This document shows, in pieces, positions 31,372 through 40,036 of a stretch of DNA of 64,000 nucleotides. Each line of letters begins with the position of its first letter. Position 1 is the stretch's first letter. The notes under the pieces were generated by a model, which saw only the letters and a program-made list of their open reading frames with translations, did no database searches and was not told where the DNA came from. The translations under genes and the position numbers were made by a program. Origin of the DNA: JAKFDI01 sp036676235 (GTDB lineage: Bacteria > Pseudomonadota > Gammaproteobacteria > Burkholderiales > Burkholderiaceae_C); NCBI GenBank assembly GCA_036676235.1, contig JAKFDI010000107.1:4566-68565 (forward strand), given 5' to 3'.

Positions 31372-33255
31372 ATGACAACCACCCACTCGAACCAGTTCGC
31401 GCTGCTTCGCCAGCGCCGCTTTGCGCCCTTCTTCTGGACGCAGTTCCTGGGCGCCGCCAACGACAACGTCTTCAAGTTCGCCTTCACGGTGATGGTGACG
31501 TATCAGCTGCAGGTGAGCTGGCTGCCGCCGTCGCTTGCCGGCCTCGTGATCGGCGCGCTGTTCATCCTGCCCTTCCTGCTGTTCTCGGCCACGAGCGGCC
31601 AGCTCGCCGATAAATTCGACAAGGCCGCGCTGATGCGCTTCGTCAAGTGGGCCGAGATCGCCATCATGGCGCTCGCCGGCTGGGGCTTCGCCATGCACAG
31701 CGTGCCGCTGCTGCTGGGCTGCGTCTTCCTGATGGGGCTGCACTCCACGCTGTTCGGCCCGGTGAAGTTCGCCTACCTGCCACAGCACCTGAACGAGCGC
31801 GAGCTGACCGGCGGGAACGGCATGGTGGAGATGGGCACCTTCGTCGCCATCCTGCTCGGCAACGTGGCCGGCGGCCTGCTGATCGCCGTGCCGGAAGTCG
31901 GCGCGCAGTACGTCGCCTGGGGCTGCCTCGCGCTTGCCGTGCTCGGCCGCGTGGTGGTGCAGGGCGTGCCGGCTTCGCCCTCGGTCGACCCGAGCCTGCG
32001 CATCAACTGGAACCCGGTGAGCGAGACCTGGCGCAACCTCAAGCTGGCCTACGGCAACCGCGTGGTGTTCCGCTCGCTCATGGGCATCTCGTGGATGTGG
32101 TTCTTCGGCGCGGTGTTCCTGTCGCAGTTCCCGGCCTTCGCGAAAGAGGTGCTGCACGGCAACGAGCAGGTGGCCTCGCTGCTGCTCGTCGTGTTCTCGA
32201 TCGGCATCGGCGTCGGCTCGCTGCTGTGCGAGCTGCTGTCGCGCCGGCATGTGGAGATCGGCCTCGTGCCCATGGGCGCGATCGGCATGAGCGTGTTCGC
32301 GATCGACCTGTACTTCGCTTCGCGTGCGCTGCCGCCGGCCGACGCGCTGACGCTTGCGCAGTTCATCGCCGCGCCCGCGCACTGGCGCGTGCTGGCGGAT
32401 CTCGCGTTGCTGTCGCTCTTCGCCGGCCTGTACAGCGTGCCGATGTACGCGCTGATCCAGTTGCGCTCGGCGCCCAGCCACCGCGCCCGCATCATCGCGG
32501 CCAACAACATCCTCAACGCGCTGTTCATGATCGCGAGCTCGCTCGGCGTGGGCGCGCTGCTGTCGGCCGGCTTCACCATTCCGCAGGTGTTTCTCGTCGT
32601 CGGCGTGCTCAACGCGGTGGTCGCGCTCCACATCTTCCTGCTGGTGCCCGAGTACCTGCTGCGCTTCGTCGCCTTCATCGCCACACGCTGCATCTACCGC
32701 TTCAAGGTGCGCGGCGACGAGCACATCCCGTCGCAGGGCGCGGCCATCCTGGTGTGCAACCACGTGAGCTTCGTCGACGCGGTGCTGCTGATGGCGGCGA
32801 GCCCGCGGCCGATCTTCTTCGTGATGGACCACCGCATCTTCCGTTTCCCGGTGCTGGGCTGGCTGTTCAAGCTCGCGAAGGCGATCCCCATCGCGCCGCA
32901 GCGCGACGACCCCGCCGCTTACGAACAGGCCTTCGTGCAGGCACGGGCGGTGCTGTCGGCCGGCCACCTGCTGTGCATCTTTCCCGAGGGCGCCATCACG
33001 CGCGACGGCTCGCTCGGCGAGTTCAAGGGCGGCGTGATGAAGCTGCTGGAGACGCATCCGGTCCCGGTGGTCCCGATCGCGCTGCAGAACCTGTGGGGCT
33101 CGTTCTTCTCGCGCGTGGACGGCGCGGCGATGACGCGGCCTTTCCGCCGCGGTCTGTTCACCCGCGTGGGCGTTGTGGCCGGCGCCGGTGTGGCGGCGCA
33201 GTCAGCCACGCCGCAGTTGCTGCGCGAGCGGGTCGGCGCCTTGCTTGCGAGTTGA
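31372..33255 (+). CDS. MFS lysophospholipid transporter-acyltransferase fusion (LplT-PlsC)
   Basis: The 627-residue protein joins an MFS transporter (about residues 8-420, resembling lysophospholipid flippase LplT: FWTQFLGAANDNVFKFAF, GPVKFAYLPQHL) to a PlsC-type 1-acylglycerol-3-phosphate acyltransferase (about 430-627). Acyltransferase block I is N-H-V-S-F-V-D (H-X4-D) and block III is FPEGAITRDGS. It would flip lysolipid inward and re-acylate it. It lacks the acyl-ACP synthetase domain found in Escherichia coli Aas. GGAGGAGA before ATG 31372 fixes the start. Confidence 0.9.
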   Translation: MTTTHSNQFALLRQRRFAPFFWTQFLGAANDNVFKFAFTVMVTYQLQVSWLPPSLAGLVIGALFILPFLLFSATSGQLADKFDKAALMRFVKWAEIAIMALAGWGFAMHSVPLLLGCVFLMGLHSTLFGPVKFAYLPQHLNERELTGGNGMVEMGTFVAILLGNVAGGLLIAVPEVGAQYVAWGCLALAVLGRVVVQGVPASPSVDPSLRINWNPVSETWRNLKLAYGNRVVFRSLMGISWMWFFGAVFLSQFPAFAKEVLHGNEQVASLLLVVFSIGIGVGSLLCELLSRRHVEIGLVPMGAIGMSVFAIDLYFASRALPPADALTLAQFIAAPAHWRVLADLALLSLFAGLYSVPMYALIQLRSAPSHRARIIAANNILNALFMIASSLGVGALLSAGFTIPQVFLVVGVLNAVVALHIFLLVPEYLLRFVAFIATRCIYRFKVRGDEHIPSQGAAILVCNHVSFVDAVLLMAASPRPIFFVMDHRIFRFPVLGWLFKLAKAIPIAPQRDDPAAYEQAFVQARAVLSAGHLLCIFPEGAITRDGSLGEFKGGVMKLLETHPVPVVPIALQNLWGSFFSRVDGAAMTRPFRRGLFTRVGVVAGAGVAAQSATPQLLRERVGALLAS

Positions 33256-33260
33256 TGGTG

Positions 33261-33332
33261 CCCCGGCCGCGGCGTACCGCGGCCACCCCCGAGGGGTTGC
33301 TCAGCCGGCTTGGGGCTGAGCCCCGCGGCTCC
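33261..33332 (+). repeat. Dispersed intergenic repeat, family 2, copy 1
   Basis: The spacer between the LplT-PlsC fusion and the CAAX-protease-like gene contains a CCGCGG palindromic head, CCCCCGAGGGG, and the 18-base word GCTCAGCCGGCTTGGGGC. That word is identical at 47893-47975 and nearly so at 47175-47253. A GGCTGAGC completes a hairpin. The rest of the spacer to 33431 is GC-rich with no further recognised feature. Confidence 0.65.
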
Positions 33333-33431
33333 AGGGCGAAGAGGCGTGCCTCCGGCGCGCCGCGGCCGGCAAGGCGGCCCGGCGCTCGGCTGAGCGGGCG
33401 CCCGCACAATGCCGGCCCAGGAGATGCACCG

Positions 33432-34106
33432 ATGCCCTTGAACCTCAGCCGCGCCGCCCTTGTCCGCATCCTGCCCTTCGGGCTCTTCATGCTGCTGCTC
33501 GCGTTGCGCGGGGCCGTTGCCGGCAACGCCGGCATCGACGCACGCTGGATTTACGGCCTGAACGTGCTGCTGGTCGGCGGCCTGCTGCTGTGGCTGCGGC
33601 GCGAGTACGGCGAGCTGGTGCGCCAGTTGGCACCCAACACGCGCGAACTGCTGCTGGCCATCGCCGTGGGTTTCATCGTCTTCGTGCTCTGGATCTCGCT
33701 GGACGCGCCGTGGATGGCGCTCGGCGAACCGACCGCCAGCTTCGTGCCGGTCGACGCGGCCGGCCAGTTGATCTGGCCGCTGGTCGCCGTGCGCTGGATC
33801 GGCGCCACGCTGGTGGTGCCGGTGATGGAGGAGCTGTTCTGGCGCTCGTTCCTGATGCGCTGGGTCGACAACGTGCGATTCGAGGCGGTGATGCCGCAGC
33901 GCACGACGCTGAAAGCCATCGTGCTTTCCACCTTCGTCTTCACGCTCGCGCACACCCTGTGGCTGGCGGCCGCGATTGCGGGCCTCGCCTACGCGTGGCT
34001 CTATGTGCGCACCGGAAAGCTGTGGGTGCCCATCGTTGCGCATGCCGTCACCAACGGCGTGCTGGGCGTGTGGGTGGTGGCGACGGGGAACTGGGCGTTC
34101 TGGTAG
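33432..34106 (+). CDS. CAAX prenyl protease-related (CPBP/ABI-type) membrane protease
   Basis: The 224-residue integral membrane protein has about six helices and the CPBP-type glutamate protease motifs: EELFWRSFLMRW (motif 1, EExxxR) about residue 135, TFVFTLAHTLW (motif 2, histidine) and VPIVAHAVTNGV (motif 3, histidine/asparagine). Its length and motifs match the CAAX protease-related proteins often found with exosortase/PEP-CTERM sorting systems. No exosortase gene or PEP-CTERM tail occurs in this window. It starts at ATG 33432 after an AGGAG. Confidence 0.85.
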   Translation: MPLNLSRAALVRILPFGLFMLLLALRGAVAGNAGIDARWIYGLNVLLVGGLLLWLRREYGELVRQLAPNTRELLLAIAVGFIVFVLWISLDAPWMALGEPTASFVPVDAAGQLIWPLVAVRWIGATLVVPVMEELFWRSFLMRWVDNVRFEAVMPQRTTLKAIVLSTFVFTLAHTLWLAAAIAGLAYAWLYVRTGKLWVPIVAHAVTNGVLGVWVVATGNWAFW

Positions 34107-34200
34107 CCGCTTTGCCGCTGCGAAATGACCGATGCGGTGCTTGCGCCTCAAAGAACGCGCCGCGATGATTGCGGCCGGTACCGCCCGCAACACCACCACC

Positions 34201-34428
34201 ATGCCAACCACACTCGAACTCGTCCAGATCGACAACGAAGTCGGAGTGATGCTGCCCGAGGCGCTGCTGGCGCGGCTCAAGCTGGAAGCTGGTGACCCGG
34301 TGTTCCTCGTAGAGACACCCCAAGGCATGCACCTGACGCCCTACGACCCTGACTTCGCGTCCAAGGTAGACGCGGCCCGCGAGATCATGCGCAGGCGTCG
34401 CGATACGCTGCGCGGTCTTCCGGACTGA
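34201..34428 (+). CDS. AbrB/MazE-type antitoxin, apparently without its toxin
   Basis: The 75-residue protein is an AbrB/SpoVT swapped-hairpin DNA-binding protein: LVQIDNEVGVMLPEALLARLKLEAGDPVFLVETPQGMHLTPYDPDF, then a helical C-terminus. This layout is the antitoxin that usually precedes a Doc-like (death-on-curing) toxin. Here only 39 bases separate its stop from the convergent tgt gene, so no toxin fits downstream. ATG 34201 is chosen because it begins the family sequence; an open frame extends upstream to 34132. Confidence 0.82.
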   Translation: MPTTLELVQIDNEVGVMLPEALLARLKLEAGDPVFLVETPQGMHLTPYDPDFASKVDAAREIMRRRRDTLRGLPD

Positions 34429-34467
34429 CCGAACGTCGACGAGGCGCACGCGATTTGTACGCCTGCG

Positions 34468-35595
34468 CTACACCCCTCGCGCTCGATCCTCGGCAAACCG
34501 CTTCGCGAACGCCGCGAACGTTCCGTCATCCAGCGCCTCGCGCACCTCGCGCATCAGGTTCAGGTAGTAATGCAGGTTGTGGATGCTCGCAAGCATCGGC
34601 CCGAGCATCTCGCCGCAGCGGTCGAGGTGGTGCAGGTAGGCGCGGGAAAAGCGCGCACAGCATTCGCAGGCGCAGGTCTCGTCCACCGGCCGTTCGTCGG
34701 TCTTGTGGCGCGCGTTACGCAGCCGCAGATCGCCGAAGCGGGTGAACAGGTGGCCGTTGCGTGCGTTGCGCGTGGGCATCACGCAGTCGAACATGTCGAT
34801 GCCGGCGGCCACGCCGTCGATCAGGTCTTCGGGGGTGCCGACGCCCATCAAGTAGCGCGGTTTGGTCGAAGGCAGCTTCGGTCCGATGTGGCGCAGCACG
34901 CGCAGCATGTCGGGCTTGGGCTCGCCAACGCTCAGGCCGCCGATGGCGTAGCCGGGAAGATCGAGCGCGGCCAGCCCCGCCAGCGATTCATCGCGCAGGT
35001 GCTCATGCATGCCGCCCTGCACGATGCCGAAGAGTGCGTTGGGGTTCTCGCCGCGCGCGAACTCGTCCTGGCAGCGTTTCGCCCAGCGCAAGCTCAGCTC
35101 CATCGACGTGCGCGCTTCGCGTTCGGTGGTGAGGTGCCCCTTGGTTTCGTACGGCGTGCATTCGTCGAACTGCATGACGATGTCGCTGTTCAGCACACGC
35201 TGGATCTGCATGCTGGTCTCGGGCGTGAGAAAGAGCTTGTCGCCGTTGACGGGCGAGGCGAACTTCACGCCCTCCTCGCTGATCTTGCGCATCTCGCCCA
35301 GGCTCCACACCTGGAAGCCGCCGCTGTCGGTGAGGATGGGCTTGGTCCAGCCCTCGAAGCGGTGCAGGCCGCCGAACTGCTGCAGCACCTCGATTCCGGG
35401 CCGCAGCCACAGGTGGAAGGTGTTGCCGAGGATGATCTGCGCGCCCATCGCTTCCAGCGATTGCGGCATCACGCCCTTGACCGTGCCATAGGTGCCCACC
35501 GGCATGAAGATCGGCGTCTCGACGACGCCGTGGTTGAGCGTGAGGCGGCCGCGGCGCGCGTGGCCTTCGGTCTTCAGAACATCGAAATTGAGCAT
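34468..35595 (-). CDS. tgt: tRNA-guanine transglycosylase (queuine tRNA-ribosyltransferase)
   Basis: The 375-residue enzyme exchanges guanine 34 of His, Asp, Asn and Tyr tRNAs for preQ1 in queuosine synthesis. The length equals that of Escherichia coli Tgt. ILTDSGGFQVWSL carries a catalytic aspartate, GGLSVGEPK and MFDCVMPTRNARNG are conserved substrate-site blocks (the nucleophile aspartate is in the latter), and CACECC plus a following histidine binds zinc. ATG 35595 gives the family N-terminus. queA lies 6.8 kb away on the same strand, separated by unrelated genes. Confidence 0.97.
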   Translation of the reverse strand: MLNFDVLKTEGHARRGRLTLNHGVVETPIFMPVGTYGTVKGVMPQSLEAMGAQIILGNTFHLWLRPGIEVLQQFGGLHRFEGWTKPILTDSGGFQVWSLGEMRKISEEGVKFASPVNGDKLFLTPETSMQIQRVLNSDIVMQFDECTPYETKGHLTTEREARTSMELSLRWAKRCQDEFARGENPNALFGIVQGGMHEHLRDESLAGLAALDLPGYAIGGLSVGEPKPDMLRVLRHIGPKLPSTKPRYLMGVGTPEDLIDGVAAGIDMFDCVMPTRNARNGHLFTRFGDLRLRNARHKTDERPVDETCACECCARFSRAYLHHLDRCGEMLGPMLASIHNLHYYLNLMREVREALDDGTFAAFAKRFAEDRARGV

Positions 35596-35636
35596 CGCGG
35601 AATTGTCGCAGGCACCCTGCGGCAAGACCGCGCAGA

Positions 35637-36752
35637 TCAGAACGTGAAGGCCCAGCCCAGCGTCACATCGCGCGAGTGCGCGCCCGAGCCGAAGCGGTCG
35701 GCGCCGAAGCGCAGTCGCAGGCCTTCCCACGCGAGCGATACCGTGGCACGGCGCTCGTGGAAGCGCCAGCCGAGCCCGAGGTCGATGCTGCCGAAGCGCT
35801 GCCCCCAGCCGACCGACGGCAGCGCGCCGAAGCCCGGCAGCCAGTCCGTTGCGGCCTCGAAGCGGCCGTAGCCATTCGATTCCCAGCTCGCCTTCAACGC
35901 CCATTTCGGGGCCAGCCGCGCGGTGCGCCCCGACTGGTTGTACTGCCCCTGGATCAGCGGCTCGTAGATGACGAAGCCGTCGGCGTCGTAGCTCTGCGTG
36001 AAGCTCGACAGCCGCGCGTCATCCTGTGGCACGCCGCTCCAGCGCAGCCAGCCGAGGTCGCGCATCGCCACGCTGATGGCCACCTGCGGCCCCTGCCAAG
36101 TGATCTCGCCGCCGAGCAGCAAGCCGAGCCCGTGCGAGCCGAAGGCCTGGCGGAACGGAAAGTCGAGCCGGTCGCTGGTTTCGGTCGATCGCACATCGAA
36201 GCTGTAGCCGCGCGTGGCGACGTCGTAGCTCACCGGCCCGTTGATTTCGCGCTCGCGCCAGCGGGCGAGCGAGAGCAGTTGCACCGACAGCTTCGCGTCC
36301 CAGGCATCCGCCACCTTGAAGGCGCGGGCGGCTTCGAGTCCCGCGCCGCTGAAGGCGCGGAAGTCGACCTCGGTGTTCCAGTGCCGGTCGCGGTCGGCAG
36401 GTGCCACGCGGGCAAGCTGCGCCGCGAGTTCGAGCGCATCGCGGTTGGCGATGAGCGTGGCGCTGCTGCGCGCGAGCAGGCTCCAGGTCCAGGCGCCCTG
36501 CGTGCGGCTGGCGCGGATCTCGTCCTCCACATACGCCAGGCTGCGGCCCGAGCGCGCGCGCAGGCGATCGAGGTCGTCGCTGTCGAGGTCGGCGAGCGGC
36601 ACCGGATCGCTGTGGCGATCGGCGCGGATCGAGAGTTCCCACACGGGTGCATCGGTCCGATCGACGGCGAGTGTGGCCGCCGGCCCGCACAGCGCCGCCG
36701 CAGCCAGCAGCGCCCGCGCGAGCGCATTGGGAATAGTCATTCGTTCGGTCAT
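35637..36752 (-). CDS. Predicted outer membrane beta-barrel protein of unknown family
   Basis: The 371-residue protein has a signal peptide (NALARALLAAAALCGPAATLA). Its body is rich in alternating aromatic/hydrophobic strands such as AWTWSLLARSS, GLGLLLGGEITW, GSIDLGLGWRF and RATVSLAWEGLRLRFG. It ends in Phe (LGWAFTF), as outer-membrane beta-barrels do. I do not recognise the family. ATG 36740 is an alternative start. An intrinsic terminator ends only 16 bases upstream of ATG 36752, so its expression must start very close by or depend on read-through. Confidence 0.72.
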   Translation of the reverse strand: MTERMTIPNALARALLAAAALCGPAATLAVDRTDAPVWELSIRADRHSDPVPLADLDSDDLDRLRARSGRSLAYVEDEIRASRTQGAWTWSLLARSSATLIANRDALELAAQLARVAPADRDRHWNTEVDFRAFSGAGLEAARAFKVADAWDAKLSVQLLSLARWREREINGPVSYDVATRGYSFDVRSTETSDRLDFPFRQAFGSHGLGLLLGGEITWQGPQVAISVAMRDLGWLRWSGVPQDDARLSSFTQSYDADGFVIYEPLIQGQYNQSGRTARLAPKWALKASWESNGYGRFEAATDWLPGFGALPSVGWGQRFGSIDLGLGWRFHERRATVSLAWEGLRLRFGADRFGSGAHSRDVTLGWAFTF

Positions 36753-36768
36753 CGGCGCGAAGAGAAAC

Positions 36769-36795
36769 AAAAAGGGGTCCGGCGTGCCGGACCCC
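36769..36795 (-). terminator. Rho-independent terminator of the lipoprotein gene
   Basis: On the minus strand, GGGGTCCGG and CCGGACCCC form a nine-base-pair stem with a short loop, followed at once by five Ts. It starts 24 bases after the lipoprotein stop codon. It is the clearest intrinsic terminator in the window. Confidence 0.88.
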
Positions 36796-36818
36796 GCAAG
36801 GTCACCCGCTGATCTCGA

Positions 36819-39233
36819 TCAGAAACCGAGGTCGAGCGAGACGTGGCTGCCGTCGGTGAAGGTCAGGTTCTTCGACGCGCGATCCAGCGTGCCGATAACC
36901 GCGCTGCCGTGCTTGAGCTCGGCGCTCGTCGCGCCGCTGTTCCACTCGAGCGACAGGCCGGAGGCGGCTTCGCTCAGCGTGAAGACGTCGGAGCCGTCGG
37001 TCGCGGTGCTGTGCGAGATCGCCACCACGGTGCGCGGCGTGCCGTTGGCCAGCGTGCGGTACTGCATCGTCATCGATGTGTTCGCCGAATCGTGGTGGTT
37101 GCCGCTGCCGCTGACCGTGACTTCGAGTTTCGGCCGGTTCGGCGCCGTGATGGCACCCACGAAGCTCGCTTCCACGCCGTACTGGTTGCTCGGTGTCGAG
37201 GACGCCAGTTCGTTGAAGGCCTCGTAGCCCGTTACCTTGGTCGTGAAGGTGCCTGCCGCAAACTCGCTGGCCTGGCCGCCCGCGATGTTGCGCAGCGAGC
37301 CGCTCAGGCTGATGTCGGTCGGCATGTGGTAGTTCCCGGAGGCATCCCACTTCGAATCGATCGCCTTCAGGGCGCCGGCGAACTCGGCCGTCGCCGTGGT
37401 CCAGACCAGATCGAGCTCGATCTCGGCAATGTCGCCTTGGGTGGCCGGGTCGCTGGCCGTCGGACGGGCCATGTCGTCGGTCGTCGGAATTTCGCGCGAC
37501 TTGAAGCCGTTGACCTTCAGCGTGCCGGCTTTCGTGGTCGCGTCCGCGTAGGCCACCAGGGTGCCCGACAGCGTCGACACCTCTTGCTTGAAGCCCGAGA
37601 TCGTGCGCGTGCCCTGCAGGTTCCAGGTGTGGTGGTCGTTGACGATGGTCGTGCCGCCGGAGGCAAAGGCGCCCGGTAGCTCGCCGGCGACGGCAAAGCT
37701 GGTGATGTGGCCGTCGGTGTCGGTACCGGCCGTCAGCGTGCCTTCGTAGCCCTGGGTCTGCCCCTGGGGGAAGGTGTTGCTCGCGAAGACCCAGCCGCCA
37801 CTGCCACCGTTGAGGCTGCTGTCCCAGTGCTCCACGCGCACCTGCGCCGTGGTGGTGTAGGCGAAGGAGTTCGTGCCGGTGGGGGTCAGCGTGAAGCCAT
37901 GGCGCCAGGCGGTGCGCACGCCGTTCACGCTGGTGACGTAGTAGCTCGCACGACAGGCCGCGTAGTTCGCATTGGCCGGCGCGGTGGCCGCGATCTTCGT
38001 TTCCGCATCCTGATACACCGTGCAGCCGACCGACCCGTAGCCGCCGATCATGCCCGGCGTGCTGGTGGGCACGGTGCCGGCGGCATGGCCGCGTGAGTTG
38101 CTCGTCCAGCGCCCAGCCTTGAAGTCGTTGTACAGATCGGCGCCCTTGATCAGCGCGCTGAGGTCCGTCACCAGCACTTCGGCCGGCACCTGCACGTCCT
38201 CCATCGCCGCCTTGAACGCCAGCGCTTCGGTGTTCACCGGGCCGCCGGACACGGCGCTTGCGCTGCCGAGGAAGACGGCGCGGATGTCGGTCGACAACTG
38301 GGCGAACAAGGCCTTGGCGGCGGTGATCGCCGGTGTGTCGGTCGTGGCTTCCGCGGCGGTGCAGGCGCTGCCCTCGCAGGCAAGGTTCTGCACGGCCGAG
38401 GCAACCACATTGGCCGGAATCGACGCGGGCACGGCCACGGGATTGGTCAGCACCGTGCTCACCGCCGCAGCGAGCGCGGCCGACACGTCGGTGGTCGACG
38501 CACCGCTGGCGGTCTCGAGCTTGATGGAACTCGTGCTGGCGGACGCCGCCAGCGCGTCGACCACGCAGTCGATGCGTGCGTCGGCGGCGACCGTGTCACA
38601 GCCCACGGCACCGTCGGCGGCGAGTTGCGACACGGCGGCCAGCATCACGGCCATCTGCTGCTGCGCCACGGTGCCGGCCGAGGCGGCGGGCACGACGGGC
38701 ACGGTCACCGGGTTGAAGCCCAGCAACTGCGTGACGGTGGAGATCGCCTGGTTGGCGTTGACGGCGGTGATTCCGCCGGACGCCTTTTGCGCGGCGGACA
38801 CGGCCATCTCGCTGAACGGCGTGATGCTGGCGGTGACCGAGACTGCGCCGGTGCTCGTCGGCACGAACAGCGAGCGCATCGTGAAGCCGGCCGGCAGCGG
38901 CTTGGCCGTGTTGGTCAGTTCGTCGACGTGCGTGGTGTCGGCGGTGGCGACGACCCGGATCACATAGGGCTGGTCCTGGGTCGCATCGAACACGAGTTCG
39001 TAGGCGCCCGCAGCGTCGGTGATGTCTGTCGCCAGCACGGCTTCGTCCACCGTGCCGTCAGCCTTCACCGCGTGCGCGGTCACCGTGGCGCCGGCCATCA
39101 AGCCCTTGGCGGCCGTGCCGCTCAGCGTGACGTTCGCGGCCGTCGGCTCGCTCGTGCTGTCGCCACCGCCACCTCCGCACGCAGTCAGCAGCCCAGCGGC
39201 CAGCATCGCGGCCCACAACGCATGACGTCCCAT
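36819..39233 (-). CDS. Large surface lipoprotein with N-terminal carboxypeptidase-regulatory-like domain
   Basis: The 804-residue protein has a lipoprotein signal peptide with lipobox LLTAC (Cys about 19), then a glycine run and a Ser/Thr/Glu linker. Residues about 32-115 resemble an Ig-like carboxypeptidase regulatory domain (GTAAKGLMAGATVTAHAVKADGT, DITDAAGAYELVF). The middle is Ala/Thr/Val-rich with a few cysteine pairs, and the C-terminal half is strand-rich, as in calycin- or beta-sheet surface proteins. No enzyme motif is visible. It is followed by a strong terminator; a two-component regulator is divergent from it. Confidence 0.75.
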   Translation of the reverse strand: MGRHALWAAMLAAGLLTACGGGGGDSTSEPTAANVTLSGTAAKGLMAGATVTAHAVKADGTVDEAVLATDITDAAGAYELVFDATQDQPYVIRVVATADTTHVDELTNTAKPLPAGFTMRSLFVPTSTGAVSVTASITPFSEMAVSAAQKASGGITAVNANQAISTVTQLLGFNPVTVPVVPAASAGTVAQQQMAVMLAAVSQLAADGAVGCDTVAADARIDCVVDALAASASTSSIKLETASGASTTDVSAALAAAVSTVLTNPVAVPASIPANVVASAVQNLACEGSACTAAEATTDTPAITAAKALFAQLSTDIRAVFLGSASAVSGGPVNTEALAFKAAMEDVQVPAEVLVTDLSALIKGADLYNDFKAGRWTSNSRGHAAGTVPTSTPGMIGGYGSVGCTVYQDAETKIAATAPANANYAACRASYYVTSVNGVRTAWRHGFTLTPTGTNSFAYTTTAQVRVEHWDSSLNGGSGGWVFASNTFPQGQTQGYEGTLTAGTDTDGHITSFAVAGELPGAFASGGTTIVNDHHTWNLQGTRTISGFKQEVSTLSGTLVAYADATTKAGTLKVNGFKSREIPTTDDMARPTASDPATQGDIAEIELDLVWTTATAEFAGALKAIDSKWDASGNYHMPTDISLSGSLRNIAGGQASEFAAGTFTTKVTGYEAFNELASSTPSNQYGVEASFVGAITAPNRPKLEVTVSGSGNHHDSANTSMTMQYRTLANGTPRTVVAISHSTATDGSDVFTLSEAASGLSLEWNSGATSAELKHGSAVIGTLDRASKNLTFTDGSHVSLDLGF

Positions 39234-39408
39234 GAGATCTCCAATTTGGTAGTTGCAAACACGCCCCTGGCCCGTGCCGGGAGTTGGAGAGCATTCTTCC
39301 GAGCGCCATCGCAGCCGGCATCAGCCAAACGGATGAAGTGCCGATAATCGAATGCGATCCACGTCACGACTCCGCGCCTCTTGCGCCACCTGTTCCGCGA
39401 AGTACCGA

Positions 39409-40035
39409 ATGCAGATCCTGCTGATCGACGATCACTCTCTCTTCCGTGACGCCCTCGCCTTCCTGATCTCGCATCGCTTCCCCGACGTCTCGGTGCTGCA
39501 TGCCGGCAGCCTGGACGAAGCCCGACGCACCATCGCCGCCGAGCCGGCGCTTCGGCTGGCCTTGCTCGATCTTTCCTTGCCAGACAGCCGCGGCACCGAG
39601 GCCGTGCACGCGCTCAAGGCGATGGCCGAGCATGTGACGGTGGTGGTGGTCTCCGCCGACGAACGGCCAGAGACCGTGCTTGCGGCCATCGACGCCGGAG
39701 CGGCCGGCTTCATTCCCAAGACGGCACGCAAGGCAATGCTCGAAGAAGCACTGGAAACGGTGCTCGACGGCCGCGTGTTCCTGCCGCAGCAGGCGATCAC
39801 CGACCTGGCGCCGCTGCAATCCGGCGACGACGGCATCGAGCTCTCGCCGCGCCAGCGCGACGTGCTGCGCCTGCTGATCGAGGGCAAGCCGAACAAGACC
39901 ATCTGCCGCGATCTCGACCTGTCGGAGTCGACGGTGAAGACGCACCTCGCGGCCATCTTCCGCAAGCTCGACGTGGAGTCGCGCACGCAGGCGGTGCTGG
40001 CGGCCGCTCGCCTCGGCTTGCGCTTGAGCGCTTGA
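39409..40035 (+). CDS. NarL/LuxR-family response regulator
   Basis: The 208-residue protein has a receiver domain (residues 1-120, acidic pair D7/D8, phospho-acceptor D54 in LALLDLSLPDS, K104 near AAGFIPKTA). It also has a LuxR-type helix-turn-helix (about 140-205: LSPRQRDVLRLLIEGKPNKTICRDLDLSESTVKTHLAAIFRKL). It is a DNA-binding output of a two-component system. The gene is convergent with the hybrid kinase gene, with one base between the stops, so the two are probably partners despite opposite strands. The divergent lipoprotein gene is a candidate target. Confidence 0.93.
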   Translation: MQILLIDDHSLFRDALAFLISHRFPDVSVLHAGSLDEARRTIAAEPALRLALLDLSLPDSRGTEAVHALKAMAEHVTVVVVSADERPETVLAAIDAGAAGFIPKTARKAMLEEALETVLDGRVFLPQQAITDLAPLQSGDDGIELSPRQRDVLRLLIEGKPNKTICRDLDLSESTVKTHLAAIFRKLDVESRTQAVLAAARLGLRLSA

Positions 40036-40036
40036 T

